A stretch of DNA of 64,000 nt from Chitinispirillaceae bacterium (lineage in GTDB: Bacteria > Fibrobacterota > Chitinivibrionia > Chitinivibrionales > Chitinispirillaceae). Location of the stretch: contig JAFGIN010000113.1 of NCBI GenBank assembly GCA_016929595.1, forward strand, positions 1-64,000. The letters run 5' to 3'. The position numbers and the translations under genes were made by a program. The notes below the pieces were generated by a model that saw nothing but the letters and a program-made list of their open reading frames with translations, was not told the origin of the DNA and made no database searches. Numbering within the stretch: position 1 is the first letter of the stretch; each line of letters opens with the position of its first letter. This document shows positions 36,931 to 46,752 of this stretch, one piece after another.

Positions 36931-39900
36931 TCAACTCATAATGTGATTTTTTTCATTAATTACGATGCTGTCGGTAAAACCGATCTGTTTTTTTCTGCAG
37001 CGTTTATTGTAAAAACGTTCAACCTGAAGACAGAACGCCTCAATACGCGCTTCAAGTATCTGTGGAAACGGATTCCCATCAGATTCAATGGTTAGAAAAG
37101 GCAGATTTCCGACATCGTGAAATCCCTGCTCAACTGGAACAGCATTAATAGTACGTGCGGTATCCATGTTGGCTTCTGCAGTCATTACCGCTTCAATTAC
37201 CCGTGTTGGCATACAGGCAAAAGGGCCTATGGATATAGCACCATGAATCGAATGAAAAATATCCTTGAAAAAGCTGCCTGCAACAAGAATAGCTTCACCG
37301 GTAAATCGCAGGTTGAAAAAATTTGAACCATATCTGATTGATTCATCTACATTTACAGGTTCATAACAATACAACCCTGATTTTGCAAGAGTAGATTTAA
37401 TACTTTTTTCGAATTTTACCTGAAGAAACCTTTTAGCCTGAAATTCGAAATATCCCAGGAGATTGAATTTTGCCTCATAGATACCCTCTTTCACATTGAA
37501 ATCGCAATAGGTAAGCCATTCGAGCAAAGGAGCACGCTTTACGATTATCTCCCGGACAGCAAGACGTTCAAGAAGATCCTGGCAGGAGAAGTAATCGCTG
37601 CGAACGAAAATCTCTCCCAGCAGTGACACAGTTCTGGCTTGTTTCAGCGGATATTTCAATTTGATGCGGGATAACTCAACAGAAATTTCATTCAACCATT
37701 TAATGAGATTTTTACCTCTATTGACAGAAAGTATATCAAGCGATCTCTGCCACAGATTTTCGAATGTGTTCATTGCTTTATCATAATCAGCAGCAACCAC
37801 CCTGATATTGTTTTTGATATCTTCCATACAATCGGCCAGAATGATACCTTTAAGAACATTGATCTGATCAATCAATTCCAGACCAGCATAGCCATTTTCG
37901 TTTGTCATGGTAAGGAGAGCTGTATTTTCGAGTTTGTTTTTGCGAATCAGTTTTTCCAGAAATACACTGTACTGAGTAAACCGGCAGTTACCACCACAGG
38001 TGGGCATGAAATAAGCAAGCTTTTCCTTTTTATCCTGACGTTCCTCTATGTGCTTCAACAACCCGCCGGTGGTAAGAATCAGCGGGAGACACTCTTTACA
38101 GGTGGTATTTGCTCTTCCGATCCGCAATGTTTCTCTGTCGTAAACTGGAGTCGCTGAGGCATTCATTCCTCCACCTTTTAAAGCTGCGGCAATTACTTCG
38201 CTATTGAGTTTCCCCATCGACGGAAGTATTACTTTTACTGATGAGCCTTTGAGGTTTTCGGTCGTACCGTCTGCGGATGAAAATTTTAGTTTACCCTTTT
38301 CCTGCCTGATCTCCGCCGGTTTGAATCCTGAATCATCTCTTTTAGAAAATCCGACTTTACGAAAACGCTCAATTATATCCCAGAACGCCTCAATTCTCGT
38401 ATTTATTCCCGCATCGGCAGTGTGACTATCAAGTTCAAGAGTCAGTGACGGCTTGATGTCCATATAATCACGAAAATACGTTAACAGAAATGAATCCGGA
38501 CCACAACTGAAGTTTGTAATATATGCAGCAAAAAGCTGTGGATGCGAAGCCACAAATTTTGATGCTTTCATCAGATTCTGGCCAATTGCCCAGTTAACCT
38601 CGAATTCTACATTTTCATTCTGATATGGCAGGAAATCCCAGGGAATAAGGGTTATCCCTCTCGATGCAAATTTTTCGGGAATACCCATGTTCGCTTCAGA
38701 TGCAAAAGCGTTGTAGTAACGACCGAAAAGCACTATCGCGGTTTTCTTTGGATCTTTCTCCAGTTCTGCAAGCACTTCCCGGCCATTATTTTTAATGTTT
38801 TCCTGAACTTTTTTCAGCGCCTCAACGCCATTTCTGTAAGCCGTACGCCCCTCTTCTTCACTTTTTCCAAGCTGCACAGCAACTGATACAAACTCTTTCT
38901 CCTGTGTCTGGTATCCCTGTGAAAAATCAAGTATTGGCGAGATCAGTTTTATTGTCGGATTCATATCCTTAAAGGCACTTTTAAGATAATAGGGCTCGGC
39001 CTGAAGTATCATACAGGTACACTGATGTTCTCTACGCCGTGTTCGGGCATTTTCTACATAGAGTTCCACCACTGATGGCATAAATATTACATCCGGTGAT
39101 TTACTTAAGAGATTTTTGAATTCTCCATGAGAAATCTCCGCAGGATAACAGAATGCGGAGCGTTTCCGTTTGATACCATCAGGATCAACAGTATCAGAAA
39201 GTATCAGTTTTACACCTAGCGAACTGAAAAAAGCGGCATATAAAGGATACAGCTGGTGGATAAGAAATGATCGGTTCATCCCTACCGTTATCCCTTTACT
39301 CGGTTCTTCCCTTTCTTCGTATTTAAAAACAAGTTTTTCCCTCGCATGAACAAAATCAAATTGACGGGAATCGTACTCAAGGTGGTGAAGAAGATTGTAA
39401 TATTTATTACATGCGCCGCCAAAGGGAAATTTTTTGCCATCAACGATAATCATCGCGATTTCACACCCACGGTCACATTTTGATGTTCCACCATGGCAGA
39501 TGAAAGATTTACCATATTCGACATCTCTTGATGCAAGAAGCGCAGGATCAAACACTTTTTTCTCACACAACCCATTTTCAATCCGACTCTTTACTTCAAG
39601 GGCAACTCCAAACGCTCCCATGAGCCCGGGTTCCGGAGGAACGATTATCTGCTGGTGAATAAGATTAGCCATTGCAAGCGGAACAGCCTTGTTATAACAG
39701 ACACCACCCTGCATGAGAATCTTTTTTCCTACCGGACGACGTCCTTTCACGCGATTGACATAGTTCATGCATATGGAATAAACGAGTCCGGCAACAATAT
39801 CCTCAGTACCAACACCTTCATGTCCGGCTGTCTTGATATCGGAACTGATAAACGCAGCACATTGATCATTGAAATTGGGGGGTTGCATTCCCTTTACAGC

Positions 39901-41268
39901 AATATCCTGAATGGTACGATAATCAATACCCATGGATTCTTTTGCAGACTCTTCAAGAAAAGAACCGGTACCCGCGCTGCACGCCTCATTCATGGCGTAA
40001 TCTGATGGGACACCATTGACAAGAAAGGTATACTTGGCATCCTGGCCACCAATCTCGAAAATGGTTTCGACATCAGGATCGAAGTGTGCGGCAGCAGTCG
40101 CATGAGCAATAATTTCGTTGATGATTGATTCGGTGCCCGCATGCAGTCCCGCAATCTGACGACCCGAGCCGGTCGTTCCCATTCCTACAAATGTTACCTT
40201 TGCACGTATCTGCCCGTTAATGGATGTATAACACTCCCGCGCAGCAGCAACCGGATTACCATTTGTTCTGAGATATGTTTTTGCGACAATTGCATTGTCT
40301 TTGACACGTAAAGCGACTGCTTTTGTAGTTGTTGATCCAACGTCAAGTCCCAGTATCAGTTCATCACCGTTTTGAGCAATCATCTCTGAAATTGATTCAA
40401 AAACGACCAGATCTGATGCATTATTAAGAGGCGGCAGGACCTGAAATGAACTCTTTTTGCTGGTAAACCAGGATTTTTTACTTTTTTCGAAGTGTTTTTT
40501 TGTCAAAAATGCCTGATAGGCAGCTCCAAGAGCTTCGAAACTCTCAGCGTAATCCGGAATAAGCAGCTGATCAACCTTTTCCCGAAGCATATCCATAATC
40601 ACACCGTTTTTTGTAACACCGCCGACAGCGATAATCCTGCTACCCTGAGATTTTTCAAGCAGATCGAGGACTTTGCCGGCTATCATACCGCACAATCCGG
40701 CAGTGACCCTTCCTGCAGGAATTCCTTTGTTAAGAGCGTGTGTACAATCACTTTTACAAAATACCGAACACCTTCCCGACACCTTGTAAGGATCACTGCC
40801 ACGGGCAACCTTTACAGCTTCCTCCACCGAGAGATCCATTCGCCGTATCTGCTGAAGAAAAAACTCACCTGTTCCTGATGCACATTTATTTCCGGTTTCG
40901 ATAGAGTTTATTGTCAAATCATCGTTTAATGTATAGAGGAGAAAACTTTCAGCTCCGAGACTGACAATAGCATCATATGTGCCTGACAATTTACCTGTGA
41001 TTTTTAGTAATTGCAGTCCAGCTTCGAGCGCTTCAGGTTCGGTTATGGAAGGCAAATCAACTATTTCTCTGAATTTTCTTCCTGTAATAAGACAGTAGTC
41101 AAAATTTTTTATATCCGAACTGTTAATGATTGATGTAAAGGCACTACGGGGGTTACTTTCATGCGTTACAACATGACTTTCAACTACCTGTATAGAACGT
41201 TCATTCGTTCCGGATAACACAGCGGTTTTTAGGCTTGATGCTCCCAGACAAATACCGAAAGATTTCAT
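36931..41268 (-). CDS. Giant acyl-CoA dehydratase activase-related protein (two BcrA/BadF ATPase domains, DUF2229, HgdB-like)
   Basis: 1445 residues. Residues about 1-260 and 300-560 are two ASKHA ATPase domains of the BadF/BcrA/HgdC type; the second has GLDVGSTTTKAV and the cluster-ligand Cys region NEACSAGTGSFLEESA. Then comes a DUF2229 segment (GMNRSFLIHQLYPLYAAFF) and a large C-terminal part related to the 2-hydroxyacyl-CoA dehydratase D component, with several Cys (CTCMILQAEPYY, CKECLPLILTTGG). Family members of this size occur in strict anaerobes and are thought to drive ATP-dependent low-potential electron transfer to an Fe-S partner. No classical dehydratase subunits are adjacent, so the target is unknown. 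Confidence 0.93.
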   Translation of the reverse strand: MKSFGICLGASSLKTAVLSGTNERSIQVVESHVVTHESNPRSAFTSIINSSDIKNFDYCLITGRKFREIVDLPSITEPEALEAGLQLLKITGKLSGTYDAIVSLGAESFLLYTLNDDLTINSIETGNKCASGTGEFFLQQIRRMDLSVEEAVKVARGSDPYKVSGRCSVFCKSDCTHALNKGIPAGRVTAGLCGMIAGKVLDLLEKSQGSRIIAVGGVTKNGVIMDMLREKVDQLLIPDYAESFEALGAAYQAFLTKKHFEKSKKSWFTSKKSSFQVLPPLNNASDLVVFESISEMIAQNGDELILGLDVGSTTTKAVALRVKDNAIVAKTYLRTNGNPVAAARECYTSINGQIRAKVTFVGMGTTGSGRQIAGLHAGTESIINEIIAHATAAAHFDPDVETIFEIGGQDAKYTFLVNGVPSDYAMNEACSAGTGSFLEESAKESMGIDYRTIQDIAVKGMQPPNFNDQCAAFISSDIKTAGHEGVGTEDIVAGLVYSICMNYVNRVKGRRPVGKKILMQGGVCYNKAVPLAMANLIHQQIIVPPEPGLMGAFGVALEVKSRIENGLCEKKVFDPALLASRDVEYGKSFICHGGTSKCDRGCEIAMIIVDGKKFPFGGACNKYYNLLHHLEYDSRQFDFVHAREKLVFKYEEREEPSKGITVGMNRSFLIHQLYPLYAAFFSSLGVKLILSDTVDPDGIKRKRSAFCYPAEISHGEFKNLLSKSPDVIFMPSVVELYVENARTRRREHQCTCMILQAEPYYLKSAFKDMNPTIKLISPILDFSQGYQTQEKEFVSVAVQLGKSEEEGRTAYRNGVEALKKVQENIKNNGREVLAELEKDPKKTAIVLFGRYYNAFASEANMGIPEKFASRGITLIPWDFLPYQNENVEFEVNWAIGQNLMKASKFVASHPQLFAAYITNFSCGPDSFLLTYFRDYMDIKPSLTLELDSHTADAGINTRIEAFWDIIERFRKVGFSKRDDSGFKPAEIRQEKGKLKFSSADGTTENLKGSSVKVILPSMGKLNSEVIAAALKGGGMNASATPVYDRETLRIGRANTTCKECLPLILTTGGLLKHIEERQDKKEKLAYFMPTCGGNCRFTQYSVFLEKLIRKNKLENTALLTMTNENGYAGLELIDQINVLKGIILADCMEDIKNNIRVVAADYDKAMNTFENLWQRSLDILSVNRGKNLIKWLNEISVELSRIKLKYPLKQARTVSLLGEIFVRSDYFSCQDLLERLAVREIIVKRAPLLEWLTYCDFNVKEGIYEAKFNLLGYFEFQAKRFLQVKFEKSIKSTLAKSGLYCYEPVNVDESIRYGSNFFNLRFTGEAILVAGSFFKDIFHSIHGAISIGPFACMPTRVIEAVMTAEANMDTARTINAVPVEQGFHDVGNLPFLTIESDGNPFPQILEARIEAFCLQVERFYNKRCRKKQIGFTDSIVINEKNHIMS

Positions 41269-41614
41269 TCAGCTCTCCTGAAAAACTATCGAAAGGTAAA
41301 GACACCCAGAAACTATTCAACCAAGACTGGTATCCAGCATCTGAACAATTAATTTTGTCTAATTTAACCACTAAAAATATTGATTGCTCATGTGTGAATC
41401 AAGCAAATAAATACAGGGGAAAACAGGTACCGTTTATTTTCGCTGATGCACCATTCTCTTACGGTCGTGACCTGAACGTATGGTTACATTCCCCAAATAG
41501 AATAATATCAGGTAAAAACGAATCTAAATTTCATTAATATCATTTTTGAATCAGATATAAAAAAACTATTTTACCTTAAATTAGAAACATCTCAATTCTA
41601 AGGATCGGGAACTT
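41269..41614. other. Divergent noncoding region
   Basis: Separates the minus-strand activase from the plus-strand flavoenzyme pair. A 100-codon plus-strand frame starts here inside the activase gene end but has no coding character. AGGTAAAA and TTTTACCT near 41510 and 41571 form an 8-bp inverted repeat. No clear promoter pair found. Confidence 0.45.
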
Positions 41615-43117
41615 CTGGAACAACAAACATCAATAGCAATAATCGGTGGTGGATTCTCGGGTCTTGCAGCAGGATGCTACCTTCAGATGAACGGATATTC
41701 AACAACGATTTTTGAAAAAAACAGTGAATGCGGTGGTGTCTCTTACGCCTGGAAAAGAGGCGACTACACATTCGATGGCGCATCCAACTGGCTGGCAGGC
41801 TCCAGCCCTGCATCATCCATGCACAATCTTCTGAGCGAACTTCTGGATTTTTCGCAGCTTGAAATAATCGATCCCGATATTTTCATCACTGTGGAGCATC
41901 AGCAATCCACGCTCAATGTTTATTGTGATGCTGAAAAACTCAAAGAAGAGATGCTCCGGATCGCTCCGGAAGATTTCCGGATTATTAAAAAATTCACGGA
42001 TGCAATAAAAACCGCCGGGACAGTCTCTCTTCCCTATTCAAAACCGCCGGAACTGTTTAATCTATGGGACTATTGCACATTTCTATTTTCTCAAAGTTCG
42101 TTTATCCGTTTTTTCCTGAAATGGAAACGTGTAACCATAAAAAAGCTTTCCCTGGAATTTAAAAACAACACACTCAGAGAACTCTTTCTGCGGATATTCC
42201 CCCGCCATGAGCACTTTTCCGTTATGAGTGTCATTCTCACTCTTGGTTGGATGAATATTAAATCCGGCGGCTACCCTGTAGGTGGCTCCAATAAACTTAT
42301 AGAACTTCTTGTTAAAAAGTACCTCGCTTCTGGCGGAAAACTCCATCTGCACACTGAGGCCACTGTAATTAATGTCGAAAATAACAGAGTCATCGGTATC
42401 AGGCTTAAAAATGGAGACAATATATCTGCTGATAAGGTAATTGTTGCAACAGATTTACAATACACAATCAGGCACCTTCTCTCAGATCAGAAAATCACTT
42501 CAAATATCGCACAAAGATGTGATACGATTCCTGTTTTCCCGGCTCTTTTTCAGGTATCACTTGGTGTTAAACGCACCTTTTGTGCTCTTCCGCATAAAAT
42601 CTCCATGACCCTGGATGAAACGATCGATATGGGTGAAGGAGGGATCTTTTCAGAAATGATGGTTCGCGTCTGTCATTTTGACCCTTCATTATCCCGACCG
42701 GGTACGACATCGATTATCGTACAGATCCGAATACCGCAATATCAGTACTGGGTTGATCTCCGAAACAGTAATTACAGCCGGTACACAGAAGAAAAAAAAA
42801 GAATCGCGGAAATGGTTATTTCAACCCTGGAGCGGCGTTTCGGTTCAATTCGCTCTGTTATCGAAAACATTGACATAGCAACACCTGCAACATTTATAAG
42901 GTATACAAATATTTTCAAAGGCAGTTACCAGGGATGGGCACCAGTTCCTTCGATGATTGGTAAGACATTGCCGAAAACATTAAAGCCAGTAAAGAATCTG
43001 TATATTACCGGTCAATGGGTATGGGCAGCGGGAGGAATTCCCGGAGTAATCCGGATTGCACGACATACCGCACAGATCATCTGTCATAATGACAAACGAA
43101 AATTCAGTGTGAGGTAA
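41615..43117 (+). CDS. CrtI-type FAD-dependent oxidoreductase with probable CTG start
   Basis: 500 residues if started at the CTG at 41615. The first ATG in frame (41687) would cut away the FAD-binding motif, which is encoded upstream as IAIIGGGFSGLAAGCYL. The frame opens after a TAG at 41582, and between it and 41687 there is no ATG, GTG or TTG in frame. CTG at 41615 gives a family-like N-terminus (EQQTSIAIIGGG) and has AGGATCGGGA just upstream. The C-terminal CrtI signature (YITGQWVWAAGGIPGVI) is intact. Resembles carotene isomerase/desaturase types. Alternatively, an ATG was lost by mutation. Three bases before the next gene. Confidence 0.87.
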   Translation: MEQQTSIAIIGGGFSGLAAGCYLQMNGYSTTIFEKNSECGGVSYAWKRGDYTFDGASNWLAGSSPASSMHNLLSELLDFSQLEIIDPDIFITVEHQQSTLNVYCDAEKLKEEMLRIAPEDFRIIKKFTDAIKTAGTVSLPYSKPPELFNLWDYCTFLFSQSSFIRFFLKWKRVTIKKLSLEFKNNTLRELFLRIFPRHEHFSVMSVILTLGWMNIKSGGYPVGGSNKLIELLVKKYLASGGKLHLHTEATVINVENNRVIGIRLKNGDNISADKVIVATDLQYTIRHLLSDQKITSNIAQRCDTIPVFPALFQVSLGVKRTFCALPHKISMTLDETIDMGEGGIFSEMMVRVCHFDPSLSRPGTTSIIVQIRIPQYQYWVDLRNSNYSRYTEEKKRIAEMVISTLERRFGSIRSVIENIDIATPATFIRYTNIFKGSYQGWAPVPSMIGKTLPKTLKPVKNLYITGQWVWAAGGIPGVIRIARHTAQIICHNDKRKFSVR

Positions 43118-43119
43118 AT

Positions 43120-44568
43120 TTGACAAAAGATTTTGATGCAGTAGTATTGGGTTCTGGAATCGGAGGATTAAACTGCGGCGCATTTCTTGCGCATGCAGGT
43201 ATGAAAGTTCTGGTACTTGAACAACACACAAAAATTGGCGGATACGCACACAATTTCAAGCGGAAAAAGTTCACTTTTGAATCGGGCGTACATTCAGTCC
43301 CCATGAGCTCAGATGGAACAATAATGCATCTGCTCCGTATTTTAGGTGTTGAATCTCAGGTTTCCACCATGGAACTTCCATCGATGTATCGTTTCAGCAC
43401 CCCCACACTATCTGACAGTGTCCCATCACGCCAGGATGATATAACTGAATTTTTGCTTAAATACAGCAACTCCAGAGAAGAGGTTAAAGCTCTTTTAGAA
43501 TCGGAAAAAACATTCTACGATCATATCTGTGCCCCCATCTTTAATTTTGAAAAAGAATATGTTCCTGAAGATGTCCGGTTCGTATCCAAATTTCACAACC
43601 GCTCATGTCACGACCATATAACATCACTGATTTCAAACAGCCATCTCCAGACTGCATTGTTTGCCCAGTGGCCCTATGCTGGTATTTCTCCTGAAAAATG
43701 CGGGGCTCTGTATTCATTTACAATGTTTCTACTCCACAAAAGAGAAGGATCTCACTTTTGCAAAGGTGGCTTCTCAGCTCTTGCAAATGCTCTTTCCTCA
43801 GTTATCACAAACAAGGGTGGAGTAGTCCTCACAAAAAAAACGGTGTCGTGTCTGTCAGTCGAAAACAGCAGAGTCAGCCATGTGCAGACCAGTGATGGTA
43901 CTCAATACCGTACCTCACTTGTTGTATCTAATATCAATCCATATGATCTTCATACCTCTTTATTGCCTGAAAATGCCAGAGGAAAAATGGTGAGGAGAAG
44001 ATTAGGTAATCTCAACGCATCAATTTCGTGCGTTATTGTTTATATGGGAATGAACAGCCGATTTTCTTCAATGATCTCCGATACGGTAAATTTCTGGTAC
44101 GAATCAGATAATTTTGAAACTATATACCGGAAAATAGAAGCGAATGATCTCAGTACAATAAATCATTTGATAATGTTACGAGGACTCGATGAAGGTGATT
44201 ATCCGACTCTTACCCTTATGTATTTCGTTCGAACCGATATGTCAAATGACTGGCACACCTTTAAAAAAGTGCTTGCTGAAAAAATGGTTACTAAACTTGA
44301 AGAACTTTACCCCGGTACAAAAGAGATGATTGAACTCACCGAGATCGGTAGTCCTGATACCTTTGCGCATTATACCAAAAATTTCAATGGTGCGCTATAC
44401 GGTTTTGCAAACGTTAAAGATATCTACGGTGAAGCAAAATTACCGATAACCACTCACCTTCCTAATCTTTTTCAAACGGGGCACTGGGGAAAACCGGGGG
44501 GCGGTATCTGGAATGTCATGTACAACTCTTATACAGCCTCAAAGATAATTCTCAACAGTTTTTTGTAA
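43120..44568 (+). CDS. CrtI-type FAD-dependent oxidoreductase, second of pair
   Basis: 482 residues from a TTG start with GAGG upstream, two bases after the previous gene's stop. FAD motif AVVLGSGIGGLNCGAFLAHAG, then LEQHTKIGGYAHNFKRK and FESGVHSVP; C-terminal signature FQTGHWGKPGGGIWNVM. Closest in look to CrtISO/retinol-saturase-like members. It and the preceding paralogue differ enough to be separate steps or subunits. Substrate unknown. Confidence 0.88.
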   Translation: MTKDFDAVVLGSGIGGLNCGAFLAHAGMKVLVLEQHTKIGGYAHNFKRKKFTFESGVHSVPMSSDGTIMHLLRILGVESQVSTMELPSMYRFSTPTLSDSVPSRQDDITEFLLKYSNSREEVKALLESEKTFYDHICAPIFNFEKEYVPEDVRFVSKFHNRSCHDHITSLISNSHLQTALFAQWPYAGISPEKCGALYSFTMFLLHKREGSHFCKGGFSALANALSSVITNKGGVVLTKKTVSCLSVENSRVSHVQTSDGTQYRTSLVVSNINPYDLHTSLLPENARGKMVRRRLGNLNASISCVIVYMGMNSRFSSMISDTVNFWYESDNFETIYRKIEANDLSTINHLIMLRGLDEGDYPTLTLMYFVRTDMSNDWHTFKKVLAEKMVTKLEELYPGTKEMIELTEIGSPDTFAHYTKNFNGALYGFANVKDIYGEAKLPITTHLPNLFQTGHWGKPGGGIWNVMYNSYTASKIILNSFL

Positions 44569-44580
44569 GGGCAGTTCAGT

Positions 44581-44901
44581 ATTATTAAAAAACCTGGATT
44601 CAAATGTCTTATCGCCTGTTTCATGTTCTCATCTGTATCTATATCTCAAACCGATTCTACATCAGTTATGAAGAATATTGCTCATTGGACTGGTAACAAT
44701 GTTGTTTTCTCCCCGATTACCGTCTCACCATGGATCTGAGTTCATTTTGGAAATGGACTTGAGATGCATTTCCGCCGTGGGGTTAAAGGATTTACATTTT
44801 ATACAAAATATATAATCGACAGGAACATTCCTCTTGTTGACGGGAAACCCTGGTTCAGTAAAGATAGACTGCTTCAATTCGGTTTCCGTTTTTTTGATTG
44901 A
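44581..44901 (+). pseudogene. Remnant of an exported barrel-like protein with an in-frame TGA
   Basis: One reading frame runs from about 44581 to the TGA at 44899-44901. It starts with a signal-peptide-like stretch (CLIACFMFSSVSISQTDS), has GNNVVFSPITVSPWI, then an in-frame TGA at 44737-44739, and continues in the same frame with VHFGNGLEMHFRRGVKGFTF to a C-terminus (LLQFGFRFFD) like that of a barrel. No good start codon is present and the length is about 105 codons, so an internal deletion is also likely. A decayed outer-membrane protein gene is the simplest reading. Confidence 0.5.
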
Positions 44902-44913
44902 TAATTTGTACAT

Positions 44914-44942
44914 AAAAAAAGGGTGCTTTAACAAGCACCCTT
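44914..44942 (-). terminator. Rho-independent terminator of the chemoreceptor-porin operon
   Basis: On the minus strand AAGGGTGCTTG-TTA-AAGCACCCTT is followed by a T run (the A run at 44914-44920). It lies about 25 bases past the stop of the binding-protein gene. Confidence 0.92.
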
Positions 44943-44967
44943 CACCATTGATGAGATTGAACCTTAC

Positions 44968-45381
44968 TTATTTGACCTCTACTGCTTTAACCCCATCTAA
45001 CGCAGCATCCTTGGGCACATACCCTACCGCGTTAGCGTTATCCTTAACATATGAAATCATATCAGACACCGATTTTTTTACAGCAGGCGCAGTACTTCCA
45101 CCTCTGATCTGTTGTGCCAGCCAGAAAGACTTGTAATCAGTAGTTGCCATACCGACAATTTCACTTAAAAATGAAACCGCAGCAGGATTATCCATGGACA
45201 GATTTGTTCCGGACACACTGGTACCATCAATATTTTCAAGTTTTCCTGTATACAACCGTTTTAAATCGGTCGTTGAAACAGATGCCAGAGGGCAGTCCTT
45301 ACTGACAATCACCACAAAATCTCCACCAAATGATACACCTGCCCAGCATAGAGCAAGCAAAAATAAATATATCTTTTTCAT
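44968..45381 (-). CDS. Small periplasmic PstS-like binding protein
   Basis: 137 residues from the ATG at 45381 (MKKIYLFLL) with AAGGAG upstream; a longer frame is unlikely because it lacks this signal. Signal peptide ending SFGG, then a single-lobe periplasmic binding domain: VIVSKDCPLASVSTTDLKRLYTGK, FLSEIVGMATTDYKSFW, VGYVPKDAA. It resembles the PBP_like/PstS-type small proteins. The ligand is not shown; the Ser/Thr-rich loop could bind an anion. Last gene of an MCP-porin-binding protein set. Confidence 0.85.
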   Translation of the reverse strand: MKKIYLFLLALCWAGVSFGGDFVVIVSKDCPLASVSTTDLKRLYTGKLENIDGTSVSGTNLSMDNPAAVSFLSEIVGMATTDYKSFWLAQQIRGGSTAPAVKKSVSDMISYVKDNANAVGYVPKDAALDGVKAVEVK

Positions 45382-45392
45382 AGGTTTTCTCC

Positions 45393-46700
45393 TTAAAATG
45401 CTACATAGAATTGTGCACCGACTCCAGGAATATCGCACTCATCACGCTTGATAGTTGAGTAATCCTGCATTAACAACCGTGTAAAATTGTATTCAAGCTT
45501 TATACCATAATTTGTGAATGCCCGGATGTTCAATCCAGCCATTACCTTTCTATATCCCTCTCTCAGGGCATACGGATTCGCGTTAGGGTGTTTTTCTTCA
45601 TCATAATACTTAACATATTCAAATAAGCCATACGGAGTTAATGTTAAGTTATCTTTTTTGTATGCATCGTAAGCAAGCATGTAATAGTTTCCAAAGATAC
45701 CTGTTTTTGCACCGTTTAACACATTATTGTCTATGTCCTGATAATTCAATTCACTCTGAAAAGTAAGATTGTATTTTCGCAGACGCATGTCGATTCCATA
45801 CACCTTTTCATGATAGTTTACAACATTGCTGTCTTCATAAACGGTCTTCGAATCAAATGTTACAAAATCGACAGTATTCATGGTGATGACGCCCTCTCTG
45901 AGCTTAATATTCGCTTTCCCTCTGTAGCCACTCAGGCCAAACGTACATTCATCAAGTAATGGTAGATTCATTCTCACCTGTCCTCCAACTGAAAGGTCTG
46001 TTGGTCTGTACAACGACTGATTATCTCTACCGGAAGAAAGGTACACGACATAAGAAAGATCTGCATCACCAAGAAATATTTTTCCCTCTTCCATAATACC
46101 AATCTGGGATTTAGGGAAGATCTCAGCGTAACTGTACTGCGTTGGCTGACTTATAGTCATAATGACTGGTGATCCATGATCAACATTCCAAACACCGGCC
46201 GGTGTAATGAATTTTCCAGCGGAGAAATTCCAGTAACGATTCAGATTCAGTGACATCATCGCTCGTTCAACAGAAAATGAACCCCATTCGAATATCGTTA
46301 TACCCCTCTGAATTCGATTTTTTGCTTTAATTTCCGCTACAGTATACACAGAATCTGAATTTAAGAACGGAGAGTTCATAATAATTCTCGTTCCAGCAAC
46401 ATTGTTATAATTGACAGGACTCTCCTGAAAGCTTAACTCAGCAAGAAATCTTACATGTTTATTTGGTCTGAAACTGGTATATAGATTAACATGATCAAGA
46501 CTGAAATTGGCTTTCTCATCCATTTTGTCAACGCCATACGAAAATGAGTTTTCCTTTGGAAAACACTTTGATATTGTCATATCAGAAAACCCGTATATCT
46601 GGAATTTTTCCTGGGTTTGCGCAAAAATGGAGGTTATCAAAACTGTGGTTATCAGGAACACAGTGTATCCTGAGTGTTTACATAACTTTTTTCTTTTCAT
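45393..46700 (-). CDS. Porin-like outer-membrane protein
   Basis: 435 residues from the ATG at 46700 (MKRKKLC) with AAGGAG upstream. Signal peptide ending IFAQ, then about 16-18 amphipathic strands and a terminal Phe (GVGAQFYVAF), the usual signature of an outer-membrane barrel. Central DHVNLYTSFRP and AGKFITPAGVW recall phosphate-selective porin-like (OprP/O or DcaP-type) barrels. Twelve bases upstream of the small binding-protein gene, so the two are translated from one message. Confidence 0.85.
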   Translation of the reverse strand: MKRKKLCKHSGYTVFLITTVLITSIFAQTQEKFQIYGFSDMTISKCFPKENSFSYGVDKMDEKANFSLDHVNLYTSFRPNKHVRFLAELSFQESPVNYNNVAGTRIIMNSPFLNSDSVYTVAEIKAKNRIQRGITIFEWGSFSVERAMMSLNLNRYWNFSAGKFITPAGVWNVDHGSPVIMTISQPTQYSYAEIFPKSQIGIMEEGKIFLGDADLSYVVYLSSGRDNQSLYRPTDLSVGGQVRMNLPLLDECTFGLSGYRGKANIKLREGVITMNTVDFVTFDSKTVYEDSNVVNYHEKVYGIDMRLRKYNLTFQSELNYQDIDNNVLNGAKTGIFGNYYMLAYDAYKKDNLTLTPYGLFEYVKYYDEEKHPNANPYALREGYRKVMAGLNIRAFTNYGIKLEYNFTRLLMQDYSTIKRDECDIPGVGAQFYVAF

Positions 46701-46752
46701 AGGTTTAAACTCCTTCAACAAGTGTTACTTTAGTGGATATTGTCAATTGTTT

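Noticed and set aside
41235-41537. A 100-codon plus-strand gene upstream of the flavoenzymes
   Set aside because: It begins inside the opposite-strand activase gene, has no ribosome site and no coding-like composition.
44737-44739. Read the in-frame TGA as selenocysteine
   Set aside because: There is no catalytic-looking context, no evident SECIS-like stem directly after it, and the protein is far too short, so gene decay is simpler.
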